Assembly: GCF_047675955.1 (NCBI RefSeq)
Contig: NC_132912.1
Span: 75,788,382 to 75,852,381, forward strand
Source: Chlorocebus sabaeus
Lineage: Eukaryota > Chordata > Mammalia > Primates > Cercopithecidae
Length of the DNA: 64,000 bases
Direction of reading: 5' to 3'
The notes below the pieces were generated by a model, which saw nothing but the letters and a program-made list of their open reading frames with translations, did not search any database and was not told where the DNA came from. Made by a program: the position numbers and the translations under genes. Positions 34,693-46,037 of the stretch are shown here, piece after piece (within the stretch, counting starts at the first letter, position 1; each line of letters begins with the position of its first letter).

Positions 34693-35055
34693 ATGTGTAT
34701 CTTAGTCCATGTGGACTGCTATAATAGAATATCATAAATATCATAAACTGGGTGGCTTATAAACAACAGAAATTTGTTTCCCACAGTTTTGGAGGCTGAA
34801 AAGTACAAGATCAAGGCACCCGAATATACAATGCCTGGTAAAAGCCTAATTCCTGGTTCATAAATAGCAATCTTCTGGCTACATGCTCAAATGGCCGAAG
34901 AGGTGAGGGATCTCCCTGGAGTTTTTTTTTAAAAAGACACTACTGACTTCCCAAAGGCCCCTCCTCCAAACACCATCAATCACATTGAGGGTTAGGTTTC
35001 AATATATAAACTTTAGGGGAGTACAAACATGCAGTTTGTGGAAGTCACTTTTTCC
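34693..35055 (-). mobile_element. MLT1-type MaLR LTR (5' LTR), antisense
   Basis: 'cttagtccatgtggactgct', 'aaactgggtggcttataaac', 'aacagaaatttgtttcccac', 'aggcccctcctccaaacacc' and 'attgagggttaggtttcaat' match the reverse complement of an MLT1 LTR. Internal MaLR sequence directly abuts the left side, identifying this as the 5' LTR of a minus-strand element. Diverged and inactive. Confidence 0.85.
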
Positions 35056-36150
35056 ATCAGCTATTTTTTTCCTCTTTGTTTAGGTCTCTGATTTTTATGT
35101 TAGATGTTTTCCTTAGCTAGCCAGTAATCATTGGCTATTCGTTCCTTTTAAATTTCCAGTTGGCTCCAGTTATACCTATAAACTTCAATCTAACAGAACC
35201 TGGTTGGTCCATCTCATTGAGAAATCCTTAATCACTAATTCCTCAAGTCTTTTTTAGAAGACTGATTAGGTTCCTGGATGAAGATTTTGTTTTTCAACCT
35301 TTTGCTTGTTGCGGGTGCAGAGTGAGAGAGAGTATATATTCAGCTGAAAGCATTTGAAATCCTAGTAAGGTAATAAATTTAGGGGGTTTCAACAGTTGTT
35401 ATTAAACTTATTTTAATATATGCTTACATCAGCCTAACTCCAAGATAGATTAGGCTTGCCTTAATGAAAAAAAGGCAAATATTGCATTGTAAGCCATTTT
35501 TACCCAGCACAGTTGCAGATTCTAAAAGTTTTCTAATATGCCACATTGGTAGTACTTTGGAAAAGTTGATGTCCAGATATCAGGGAGAGCAAATATACTA
35601 GTAATTTAAGAAGCCAGAGGTATTTGTTCAAGACTAGTATCACAAAGTCATTAGTTTAGACAACTTGAAAAAGAGCCAGATCATAAGAAGGTCTGAAATA
35701 AAATTCGAATTGAATGAGGATGTATTTGGGACTGGAGGGAGGGGTGTGTTAGGAAAAGAGTGGGGAGAGGCAGGATAGGTTTTGACAAGTGGCACAAACT
35801 TTAATGCCCAGCTGATTTCCCATCAGATTCATCCACAAGCAGGACAGACAGTGAAATTATCAGAAATTTCCTGACTCTTCCTGCCTACTTTCCATATTAT
35901 ATATTGGTCTTTAACATAGAAATAAAAATGGTTAAATTGCTAAAGCACCTGTAAGGTTAATAATTCAATTACTTGACGAGTATCTTTGACTGCTATCTAC
36001 ATACCCTATTTCCTTGATTCTAAAACACTTTAGATTATAAAATACACTATCAATTTATAAGCTTTTTTTAGAGAAAAACTATTTCTACCACATTTGATAA
36101 ATTTACTGATTAAAAATATCTCAAATTCAGAAACTAAAATAAAATAACCT
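35056..36150. other. unassigned intergenic sequence
   Basis: No recognised gene or repeat. A G-rich stretch ('gactggaggga ggggtgtgtt' near 35730) is the only compositional feature. Confidence 0.45.
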
Positions 36151-36151
36151 A

Positions 36152-36725
36152 TGTTGGGAATAAGAGAGTGATATACCAAAAAACGGCATTTTGACATCCT
36201 GAACTAAAGAAGGAGGCTCATGATCTCTCTGACCTCACCACTCGCTCTCCCAGCTATTGTTCCTCAATCCACTGTCTGTCCTGAAGCACAGGAGGAAGTT
36301 CTTCTCTAAATTTCCTTTATCTCCCTAAAGTCCGGACCTAACAAACAGAACAACTGTTTTTCTTTTGCTGGCTCTTATTTTATTACCTATTGCAGAAAAC
36401 AACATCAAGAATGTAACCACACCTGAACAGATTCATTCATAAGATAATTTTTGTCTCTGAGGATCATTCAAATTCCACGAGCATTATTTACAAGTTACCC
36501 TCTGTTCCCTATCCATTCATTCTCCCTAGTAAACATTCACTGCCCTCAACAGAATTCTTCTCCCCCTTCCCATAAAATGTTTCCAACCATAACCTCTTTT
36601 GTGAGGATCCAAGCCTCCATTCTTTCTGTAAACTCAACATGGTATATGAGCTTCTTAACCCCAGTGGGGAAAAGGGTAATCATTCTGTGGTTCTTTGCCA
36701 TGTGTATGTTAATAGGTCTATAAAC
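36152..36725 (+). mobile_element. possible LTR, sense (tentative)
   Basis: Starts 'tgttgggaataagagagtga' and includes 'cctgaactaaagaaggaggc', a pattern I associate with primate/placental LTRs, followed by pyrimidine-rich sequence and an AATAAA-like 'cataaaatg' near 36571. No TSD, no firm family. The 90-codon frame at 36451-36723 lies inside it and has no domain. Confidence 0.35.
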
Positions 36726-36754
36726 CTATTTATAGACCAAAATTAAAATTCTAA

Positions 36755-37575
36755 GCCATCCAACTGACTGAATGGACACCCATCTCAGCCAAGGGAATCC
36801 AAAGAAAGCTGAAACACTATTTCAGGTCATGATGGGAAGGGAGGATCAGCTATGCCTCATTATACCCTCTTCCCTTCAGAGTTCAGGCACAACTGACCAG
36901 CATTAACATTCAAACAAAATAGGTTCTTTGTAGTAATAAGATACCAAATTCAAACCTGACTCTAGTATAACATCACATGACAGATAAAGAAGGAAAGCAA
37001 AATATTTTACCCTCAAATATGAGTTTCTTTGCCATTTTTTGAAATGGTCCTGCAAAGCAGTCTTTCATAGCAGAAAATTTGCATCCGTAAAGAGTCTCTA
37101 TTAACATAACTAGATCTTTCCAGGCCCTCCCAATCTTAAATAGATTGAGAGTCTAACACCTTTTAAAGGCCTGAATAGGAAATATTTGCCATCTTTATTT
37201 AGTCTGTAAGGGCAGCCAGCTATGAGCCTTCATCTACATAATAAGAATCTTCAGCTCTATACCCCTTATCTTAACCCATCCAATCCTCTTCATTGATTCT
37301 AGGTCTCTAGATAATAATTAAACTCTTTCAATCAATTGCCAATCAGAAAATCTTTGAATGCATCTATGACCTTTACGCAACCCACTTTGAGCTGTCCCAC
37401 CTTTCCAGGCTGAACTAATGAAAACCTCACACATGTTGATCAATGTCTTAAGTCTTCCTCAAATGTAAAAAAATCAAGCTGTAACCCAACCACCTCAGGC
37501 ACAAGTTCTCAGGACTTCTTGAGACTACGCCTCTGGCCATAGTTACTCATATTTAGCTCAGAATAAAACACTTCT
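36755..37575 (+). mobile_element. solitary ERV LTR, sense, 3' end displaced by an Alu
   Basis: An ordered LTR is visible: 'gggaatccaaagaaagctga', 'tgcctcattataccctcttc', 'cacaactgaccagcattaac', CCAAT-type 'ttgccaatcagaaaatcttt' near 37336, 'ctgtaacccaaccacctcag', and 'agctcagaataaaacacttc' (poly(A) signal AATAAA at about 37562). The final 'ctctttcaaatatttcacag' follows the Alu at 38030. This combination resembles placental ERV LTRs I cannot name reliably. The Alu landed just after the poly(A) signal. Confidence 0.65.
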
Positions 37576-38029
37576 GGCTGGGTGCTGTGGCTCATGCCTG
37601 TAATCCCAGCACTTTAGAGGCCAAGGCCGGGGGGAATCACTGGATGTCAGGAGTTTGAGACCAACCTGGCCAACGTGATGAAACCCCATCTCTATTAAAA
37701 ATACAAAAACTAGCTGAGCACTCTGGCGGGTGCCTGTAATTCCATCTATTTAGGAGGCTAAGGCAGGACAATCAGTTGAACCTGGGAGGCAGAGGTTACA
37801 GTGAGCCAAGATCACACCACTGCACTCCAGCCTGACTGACAGAGCAAGACAAAAAAAAAAAAATTTAGGTATGGTGGTACATGCCTGTAATCCCAGCTAC
37901 TCAGAAGGCTGAGGCATGAGAATCACTTGAACCTGGGAGGCAGAGGCTGCAGCGGGCTGGGATCATGCCTCTGCACTTCAGCCTGGGTGACAGAACAAGA
38001 CTCCATCTCAAAATAAATAAATAAATAGC
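37576..38029 (+). mobile_element. three-armed Alu (dimer plus extra right arm), sense
   Basis: A full Alu (37576 to about 37848) ends in an A run to 37863. A second, left-arm-less Alu then begins mid-element with 'ggtatggtggtacatgcctg' and runs through 'tgcacttcagcctgggtgac' to an AAAT-repeat tail. The order is left-right-right. The whole block interrupts one LTR, with 'aataaaacacttc' before it and 'aataaatagcctcttt' after it as a weathered TSD candidate, so it may be one insertion that later expanded. Confidence 0.85.
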
Positions 38030-38070
38030 CTCTTTCAAATATTTCACAGCGTTTGGCTTTTTTTTTTTTT
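38030..38070 (+). mobile_element. LTR 3' end continuing after the Alu
   Basis: 'cctctttcaaatatttcacagc' (in part) followed by 'gtttggctttttt' continues the LTR that stops at 37575. A T16 run follows. Confidence 0.6.
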
Positions 38071-39705
38071 TTCCATGAACAGATTTGTATACCTTTTCTC
38101 CAATTAGCCTGCCTTTGTGAGCTGATTTTTCAGTAAGCCTTCAGAGGGTGAAGGGAGTTTTTCCCTTGGCCCCTACAACTGTAACCTATCCTTGAGAAAC
38201 ACAGAACTAAGCATCCATTTCTCTGCACTTGCAATTCAAGAATGTCTTCAAATAGAAATTAGCAAGTATGATTTCATCTCCATAAATAGTACTGCAAACA
38301 TTGCCTCTTGAAAAAGGGCACTGTCAAGTCCTCCTCACAGAGTCAACCCATTCAAGCAAAAAGCACAGGGTCTTTTGCTTGTCTTATAACTAAAAACAAC
38401 TAGAGAAGTAATTTAAAACATTGTTCTGAAAAATTAAAATGTTATTTTATCTTCTCTAATTTGGAAAATATATGAATGATATTTGCCTAGTGACATCTTA
38501 AACATCAGTGAATTTTTCATTTGTCTGTATAAGGAAATTTGGTATTTCAAGTATGTCACAGAATGCAGATACGTGACAAAGAGATCTAACAACTGGGAGA
38601 GTGTCATGCCAGGTCAGTCTTGAGCACTTTGTAATGATATTGGGTGGTTGAGTAGGTAGAGAGACAGATATAGTTTTCACAGCTTTAAAATATCTCATAC
38701 AGCTGGATGCATAGGAAGTGTTATTAAAGATCCCTTAGATTTGAGTACGTATCCCCGGACAGCACTCTGGATGAAGGGGTAGAAGAATATTCCTGGATCT
38801 TATTGTTCCCATCACAATTCCTGGGTTTATTTCTTCCAGTATATAGAGATCATATGACAGCTACAGCCCAATTTTAATGATTATCTGACAAATGTGAAAA
38901 CTTCAGTCATTTGCCAAACAACAATGTATTGTGGAATAAAATGAATTTTTTCTGAAAATCAATTTGACTGCTTTAACTAAGTTATGAAATCTGCATGGGG
39001 CATTTTGTTTTGTTTTATCTTCAGTTTTCTGAAAAGGGAGAAACGATGTAAAGCTAGGAAACAAAGAAAATATTTCCTGTTTCTATGTTCCATCCTTTAG
39101 GAGCCCTATCCATTAATTGTACAATAGAGTGATCAAAAGAAAACCAAATAACTGTACCTAATCAGCATGACTTGCTCGGATATGTCATTCATTCTCTGGC
39201 TTTCACTGTTCAGGTCCAGAGTCAGTCATTTGTTAGCAACTCTACATATCTTCAAAGGCAATACTGAGCAAGAAATAAGTAATATCACTCTGTGTATCTC
39301 ATTGCAATTACATTTCTTATATGCAGTCCATCCACAGAATTGAATAATTACAAGATAACACGTCCATTTCATAACCAACCACATCTATTTCTGCATATAT
39401 CTACTCTATCTTTTTTATTAAAAGAATTGGATATAAAAACAATTTCTTGCAAAAGCCGTTGCAACTACTTTTACTATCTACACAGAACTAGACTAGAAGT
39501 TATTTCAAGAGCAGACAGATGCTGGAATTGAGAATTTAGAGTCCATAACATCAACCCCCATAACATCTGGTACTTTTGAGAATATTTTTTATACACTTCT
39601 ATTTTTTCCTAGTATTTTTTAAATCATTTATTTTTGGACTCACCACATCATTAGTCTTATCCTCATCCTTTCTGATATGTTTTCATTTAACAGAGCTGCA
39701 TTAAC
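38071..39705. other. unassigned intergenic sequence
   Basis: No recognised gene or repeat. Frames of 66-79 codons lack domain features. Confidence 0.45.
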
Positions 39706-39709
39706 TCAA

Positions 39710-39850
39710 ATAGGCATTCATTTTATTCATTCACTCAACAGCTATTTATTTTATACCTACTTTGTGCATGGCTTTGCTTTAGACACTAAAGACATCACAG
39801 ATAAGATCCCTGTCCTCATGTGTTGCAAATTATAGTGGATAAAGACATAA
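39710..39850 (+). mobile_element. L2 LINE 3' fragment
   Basis: 'cactcaacagctatttattt', 'atacctactttgtgcatggc' and 'aagatccctgtcctcatgtg' reproduce the conserved L2 3' sequence ('attcaacaaatatttattgagcacctac … aagatccctgccctcat'). Confidence 0.75.
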
Positions 39851-40878
39851 TTTCTAAAAAATCAGCTCCAAGTATAATTATAATTAGGAAAGAAAATGTA
39901 GTTTTCAAGGAAACGTGTAACAAAAAGATGTTTTCTACTCAGAGAGATAGAGAATCAGGGATTCATCCCTAAGAAGGTAGTAGCAGTGTTGGTCTCCCTT
40001 ACCTGCACATGAAAGGTACTTATTCAGATGGAAAACCTGTGCATCATTATAGAATTACTAGTTCTGGAGAGGAATCAGACAAGAAGAAGAGAGAAAATGC
40101 CTTAGTAGCTTCTTCTGGATTCACCTGACAATAGTGAGTTAGAGTTTTCACATGACTTGCCTCACTCATCATAGCACAGGCTAAGGAATGACCTCCAGAT
40201 TATGCCTATATTTATGTTCCAAATATTCAGTGAAATACTAGTTAGGGATCTAAGTTGAAAACAACTAAAACAAACTCTGGGAAATATAAGCTGTATAAGA
40301 TAAATTTATCTGGAAGACCAGATAAACAAGTGTGAAGTTTACATGGGCAAAACAGTTAGTTGCCTTAGCCCTCCCTCACTTTGGAGGTGGTCCAGTAAAG
40401 ATATGATCATCAGGACCACTAGTGATCAGAAACCTCAGGCTGAACCTCACATTCCACCATGTGGACACAGGGTCCTGTGACGGCCACTGTCACTATTGCT
40501 TATCTAATTCAATATAGCTGCAAGCTCTGCCATCACTCTCTACCCAAAATGAATTCTTCAAGGAATTTTTTTTATCCCCTCAATATCTCCCCAGATAGAA
40601 TCTATGTGAGTGGATCTGACTATTAGAAACTTGGTTACCTCCCTGGAACATCATAATTTCGAGCTGGATTGAGAAAGTAGACATTTGGTATGTCAGCCAT
40701 ATGGGAGAAAGCAGACTGCATGTTCAAAGGTGAGAATAGCCCCACATAAAGGTTAGAGCTGAAAAGCAAGCAAAAACGATGAATTTCATACTTTTCACAA
40801 TTTTGATTTCCTAGTACTCCATTTTTTTCATCTTTAGACTTAAAAACATTGCCACCTAGCATGATTTAACTCTCTGAC
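39851..40878. other. unassigned intergenic sequence
   Basis: No recognised feature. The minus 75-codon frame at 40635-40862 shows no domain. Confidence 0.45.
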
Positions 40879-40879
40879 A

Positions 40880-41940
40880 TAATGTTACCTGACTTCAAAC
40901 TGTACTACACAGCTATAGTAAACAAAGCAGCATTGTATTGACATAAAAACAGACACATAAACCAATGCAATGGAACAGAGTGAAATCCATACATCTGCAG
41001 TGAGTCCATTCAAGTTCACTTATGTCAAGTGAACACTTGACAAAGGTGACAAGAACATACACTAGGGAAGGGACAGTATCTTCAATAAATGGTGCTGGGA
41101 AAACTAGGTATCTATATGCAGAAGAATGAATTCAGACCCCTATCTCTTGCCATATACAAAAATCAAATCAAAATGGATTAAATATTTAATTATCAAATAT
41201 TTAAGACTTAAATATTTAAGACTTTGAACTATGAAACTACTGAAATAAAACACTGGGGAACTTTACAGGACATTGGACTGGGCAAAGATTTCTTGAGTAA
41301 TACCCCACAAGCACAGTCAGAGCAACAGTGGTCAAATACAGCCATAACAAGTTAAAAAGCTTCCACACAGCAATAATAATAATAATAATCATCATCATCA
41401 AGAAAGTGAATAGATAATACACAGAATACAAGGAGCTTCAACAACTCAACAGGAGAAAATATAATAATCCAATCAAAAAATAGGCAAAAGATCTGAATAG
41501 GCATTTCTCAAAACAAGACACATAGAGGGCAAACAGGCATATTAAAAGGTGTTCAACATCATTAACCATCAGAGGAATGCAAATCAAAACTACAATGAGA
41601 TACCATCTCACCCAAGTTAAAATGGCTTTTATCCAAAATACAGACAATAACACATGCTGGTGAGTATGTGGAGAAAAGGAAACCCTTGTATATTGTTGGT
41701 GGTAATGTAAATTAGCATAGCCACTATGGAGAATGGTGGGAAGGTTCTTCAAAAACTAAAATAGAACTACCATATGATGTAGCAATCCTACTGCTAAGTA
41801 TATACCCAAAAGAAAGAAAATCAGTATACTGGATAGATACCTGCACTCCCATATTTATTGCAGTACTATTCACAACAGCCAAGAAGCAACCTAAGTGTCT
41901 ATCAACAGAAAAATGAAAAAAGAAAATGTCACACATATGA
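40880..41940 (+). mobile_element. L1MA/L1PB-like ORF2 C-terminal part, sense (left half of split L1)
   Basis: 'ttacctgacttcaaactgta', 'aataaatggtgctgggaaaa', 'aatgcaaatcaaaactacaa', 'tgagataccatctcacccaa' and 'tatttattgcagtactattc' are consecutive ORF2 C-terminal landmarks. Stops are frequent; minus-strand frames here are shadows. It breaks off at 'aaaatgtcacacatatga' and resumes at about 43635 with 'acacatatataccatgg', an ERV block having landed in between. An internal (AAT)n/(ATC)n run lies at 41373-41400. Confidence 0.9.
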
Positions 41941-42146
41941 AATTGCCTTCACAAAATTATGACAGTAAGAGAAATCTGACATAGTTTACTCCATCTTGCT
42001 TCTAACCTCCAAGCTGTCCTTGGTCATTCCTGGGCATAGGTTAAGCTGATTCTGGAAGAAATTTAGTTTACAGTTTAACCTTAAAGCAAGGATGCTAACA
42101 GCCCTCACCAAAACTAAACTTCTTTGTAAAATTAATGAAAGGCCAG

Positions 42147-42426
42147 CCAGGCACAGTGGCTCACACCTGTAATCCCAGCACTTTGGGAGGCCAAGATGGG
42201 CAGATCACCTGGAGTCAGGAGTTTGAGACCAGACTGGTCAACATGATGAAACCCCATCCCTACTAAAAATACAAAAATTATCCAGGCATGGTGGCAGACA
42301 CCCGTGATCCCAGCTACTTAGGAAGCTTAAACAGGAGAATCACTTGAACCCAGGAGGAGGAGGTTGCAGTGAGCTGAAATCATGCCATTGCCCTCCAGCC
42401 TGGACAAGAGTGAAGCTCCATCTTAG

Positions 42427-42431
<5 letters not shown>
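42147..42431 (+). mobile_element. Alu SINE, sense, nested in MER4-like LTR
   Basis: 'gccaggcacagtggctcaca' to 'ccctccagcctggacaagag' is a complete dimeric Alu with some loss near the end. The tail has turned into a GAAA/GA-rich tract. It interrupts the LTR right after 'aatgaaaggcca'. Confidence 0.95.
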
Positions 42432-42474
<43 letters not shown>

Positions 42475-42483
42475 GGAGAGAGA
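42425..42483. repeat. (GAAA)n(GA)n purine tract at Alu tail
   Basis: About 59 bases of almost pure purine on the plus strand, mostly GA dinucleotides from 42439 to 42472, grown from the Alu tail. Long mirror-symmetric purine tracts can form triplex structures. Confidence 0.92.
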
Positions 42484-42929
42484 ACAGCTAATGTAAACTC
42501 ACAAAGTTATGATTATGAGAGGGACCTGAATTCTGCTAAGATCTAGGTGTAAGCAAATGACAACCAGTCATTGTTCCAGAGATCACAAGATTTTTACCTT
42601 CTCTAATGATGTCTAATGTTAGATAACATCACTATTGTGGAACCTAAGATTTGCCTTCTGAGATATCTTTTCAGATTTTGCATTTCTGAAGACTGTCTAA
42701 TTCCACCTGGACTTGTGACTCATGACCTAATAGTGAACACCCCCTCCCCACCCAGAGACTGACTCAATGCAGGAGGACTATTTTCCACATCCCTATGATT
42801 TCATCTCCAACCAATTAGCAGCACCCATTCCATAGTCCTTTGCCCACCTAACTATTCTCAAAAACCCCTAACCTCTGAGCCTTCAGGGAGATTGATTTGG
42901 GTAATAACTTTATCTCCCATGTGGTGTTG

Positions 42930-43634
42930 TTAGAGTAGGCAAGTAGCCAAAAATGAGCAGGAAAGGGAGCCCTCTGGGAAAAGAAGTCCTGGAGATGCTG
43001 CCCACTGACAGTTAGCAAAAAGGATAATGGTTACAGTACCTACATCTGGCCTTGCACTTAGGTTCTTCTAGCCCTGAAGGGGACTTCTCAGGTCCTAGTT
43101 GGAGATAACCATGCTAGAGGTTTTCCCCACTAACAAGCATGCATGATCCTCCAAAAACTCATCCTACAGTAGTCTTCTGCTCATTATAATAGTAAAAAAC
43201 ACACCCCTGGGTGGAGATTTTAAGCTAATGAGACACACGTATGTGTTCTAGTACGCACAACTACAGAACATGCATTCCCAAATGAATCTCCCTAAACATG
43301 CTTGTAAGTGACACTCCCTCATGCCCCTACGTGAATAATAATGTAAATTACTCATAAAGAGAGCCCCTAGCACTAGCTACTCCTGGCTCATTCTCTCAAG
43401 CTGTCCACTCTGTCTCATCTTTCAGAGTGTACTGTCTCCTTAAATAAACACTGCTATTTTTTTCAGCTGAACCAGCCCAGAGCTGTTTTCTACTCCTCTG
43501 TAGGATGTACTTTATCCTCCTTCAATAAACTCTGCTACTTAACCCTTGCTATACATCTCTTAGCTGAATTCTTTCTTCCAAGGTAAACAAAAACCAAGGA
43601 TTCCCACACTTCCCAGGAAGAACCCATTGACAGA
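42930..43634 (+). mobile_element. second, different ERV1-type LTR, sense
   Basis: Begins near 'tgttagagtaggcaagtagc', with 'aaaaatgagcaggaaaggga', 'ctgggtggagattttaagct', a 'ccttaaataaacactgct' signal at about 43438, a second 'ttcaataaactctgctactt' at about 43522, and an end 'cttcccaggaagaacccatt'. Two AATAAA hexamers in an R/U5-like setting support an LTR. The family was not named. It directly follows a MER4-like LTR lacking its R/U5 and directly precedes the resumed L1, so the pair is a composite. Confidence 0.65.
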
Positions 43635-44168
43635 TTACACATATATACCATGGAGTATTAGCCACCCTTAAAAAAGAATGAAAGCCTGTCATTTGCAATG
43701 ATATAGATGGAACTGGAGGACGCTGTGTTAAGTGAAATAAGCCAGATGCAGAAAAATAAACTTCGCATGTTCTCACTCATGTGGGAGCTAAAAATTAAAA
43801 CAATCAACCTCATGGAGATAGAGAGTAGAATAATGATTACCAGAGGGCTGGTAAGGCTAGTGTGGGGCAGTGGGAATGGTTAATGGGTACAAAAATATAG
43901 TTAGATAGAATTAATAAGGCCTAGTATTTGATAGAGAAACAGGGTGACTACAGTCAACAATAATTGATTGTATATTTAAAAATAATTAAAATAATATAAT
44001 TGGAATATTCATAAAACAAAGAAATTATAAATGCTTGAGGTGATGGATACTCCATTTACCCTAAAGTAATTATTACATATTGTATGTCCATATCAGCATC
44101 AAAATATTTCGTGTATCCAGTAAATATGTACAACTAATGTGTACCTATAAAAATTAAACATAAAAAAA
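43635..44168 (+). mobile_element. L1MA/L1PB-like 3' end, sense (right half of split L1)
   Basis: 'accatggagtattagccacc', 'agatggaactggaggacgct', 'taagtgaaataagccagatg', 'tgttctcactcatgtgggag' and the 3' UTR 'cttgaggtgatggatactcc … gtgtacctataaaaattaaa' complete the L1 that was interrupted at 41,940. It ends in a short A-rich tail near 44168. Confidence 0.9.
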
Positions 44169-45370
44169 TTAATGTAATGCAACTGAAAAATACTCTTATC
44201 CTCTTCCCAAAATCCAATCAACAATTATATCTATCTCCAAATTCAGGATCACTGAGTAATGTCATGACTTCGCCCAAGAATACAAAAACCTCTCATATGT
44301 GATATGTGAGCCAAAATATAAATTTCACAACCACCAACATACTTCACATAAAAGATAAGGAACAAAAAGCAAATTAGCTAAAATGCATACATATAAAACA
44401 ACAAAAAAGTAATACAAATGTTTCATTCTTTATTTTTACAACTGCACACAAAATATTGTAGACCCGTAACATGAGCCAAATCCCCTTTTAGACAAAATAG
44501 AACCATTTCAAGTTCTCATCTAAGGTGGTATTTTCCTTCCCCGCCATTCTTCAAGACTACCATTGTGGGTGATTGTGGGTGGTTTAAATGTTTTTCTACT
44601 CCCTTCCTGACCTGGTGCCAAATATACAGACATGGGTGTAAATGAAGGTTCAACATTTTTCTTCTCAGACAACTAGTCGGAAGGAACTCCTAAGGCTTCA
44701 ATGTAAGTAAGATATAAATGAATTAGTAATGTAAACCACCTAGTATTGCAGTTTACTTGTATTCTTAGGATGTACAGGGGCTTAATCTCCCAAAGACCAC
44801 TAACATTTCATGGTGGACCTGTCTAGGAATGTTTAACTTTAGGATTTAGTGAGGCAAACAAAGAATATCTGTGTTGCCTGTTGATCTATAATATGTCCCG
44901 TATTTTGGTCTTTAATATGTGTAATAGCAATAGCAAAAAATAGTTGAGCAAAAATAGCATGGCTGTGACATTATCCCAATTTACAATCACTGCTACGATT
45001 CTGTGAAAAGACCCAATATAGCACCCAGATCTGCCACTAACATTGTGACTATTTTTGAATCAGTTATATTCTAAAAGCCAAGCAGCAGAGGAGCTTGTCC
45101 TACACACTGGACCACCTGAAGAACTTCTTTTGCTGGGCGTTACTCAGGCATTCAGGTCAGTTAACAGTGAGTTAAAACCACAATCCCAAATTTGTTATGT
45201 GGGGCCTCTAGTATTTAAGGGCCCCACTAAGGGAGGTAGTTCTATTTCAGTGGCTATTATAACATATTGCAACTTGAATTTTGCTTCAAGTTAGACATAT
45301 TAACATTCCCATCAACTCCAGAATCCTCATTAAGGAAATCATCTTTGGAAAATCTAAAAAATTACTTCTG

Positions 45371-45400
45371 ATCTGATATTATACATGTATAATATCAGAT
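45371..45400. repeat. 30-bp perfect palindrome
   Basis: The half-site ATCTGATATTATACA is followed immediately by its exact reverse complement TGTATAATATCAGAT with no spacer. It can extrude as a cruciform. Confidence 0.97.
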
Positions 45401-45422
45401 ACCTTTATAATATCAGATACCT
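45389..45422. repeat. 17-bp tandem duplication
   Basis: TATAATATCAGATACCT occurs twice head to tail (45389-45405, 45406-45422). The first copy overlaps the right arm of the palindrome. Confidence 0.95.
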
Positions 45423-45556
45423 GAGTCCCTACCTTGATCAGAAGCTTTGACTGAAACCACCAGCTAATTAATGTGATCAATAAAGGAAAGCCTTTTGATA
45501 CCATATTAGGATTAATTTTTTATATTTCAGATTTATTTTGTATGTGCAATCATGTC

Positions 45557-45582
45557 CAGTTGGATTTTAGAAAATCCAACTG
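45557..45582. repeat. 12-bp inverted repeat, 2-nt loop
   Basis: CAGTTGGATTTT, loop AG, AAAATCCAACTG: perfect arms. Confidence 0.95.
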
Positions 45583-46037
45583 ATGAAACAGTAAGAACCT
45601 CTTGAAGATACCTGAGCTAACACATTGAATCCAAAATTTTTAATAAATGGACTCACTTTTAAGTTTGCTACTTCCTTGAGCTAACACATCAGAATTCATT
45701 CACAAAGTATTCTTTACACTTTTCTGTATTTTAAAATTAGCAAAATCTTGTAACTTGGGGAGGGGAAATATTACTCTTTCTAACTTGGCTTATATAAGTG
45801 CCTTCTTGGAATATACTCTAACCTGCAATCTGTTTCTAGTTCTAGAGCAGGAGAGAGCAAAATGTATCTGAGTAAGGCTAAGGAGAATTAGTTTTTCAAT
45901 AGAACTGTTTTCCAGAGCCATTTTGGCTAGCACCTCCTGTGTTTATGAGAAAGTACAATAGTTCAGTTCTGCAGATGTTGAAAGTCTGCAAATTGGATTA
46001 AATTGCTGATACAGGAATAACTGAAAATTGTTAGAAT

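Larger units (their letters stand above)
41941..42925 (+). mobile_element. MER4-like ERV1 LTR, sense, with nested Alu
   Basis: Same family as the LTRs at 11.1 and 12.7 kb: 'acaaaattatgacagtaaga', 'agtttactccatcttgcttc', 'aaagcaaggatgctaacagc', and after the Alu 'gacaaccagtcattgttcca', 'agatatcttttcagattttg', CCAAT-type 'caaccaattagcagcaccca' near 42811 and 'cattccatagtcctttgccc'. The R/U5 part is missing: the sequence leaves the MER4 pattern near 42925 and enters another LTR. It lies in the L1 with TSD-like 'acacat' flanks at the outer borders. Confidence 0.78.
44170..46037. other. unassigned intergenic sequence with palindromes
   Basis: No gene recognised. The 79-codon frame at 45055-45294 has no known domain. 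It contains the 30-bp palindrome at 45371-45400 and the hairpin at 45557-45582. Confidence 0.5.

Noticed and set aside
41373..41400. (AAT)n(ATC)n run as a separate element
   Set aside because: It is a small internal microsatellite expansion within L1 ORF2 sequence.
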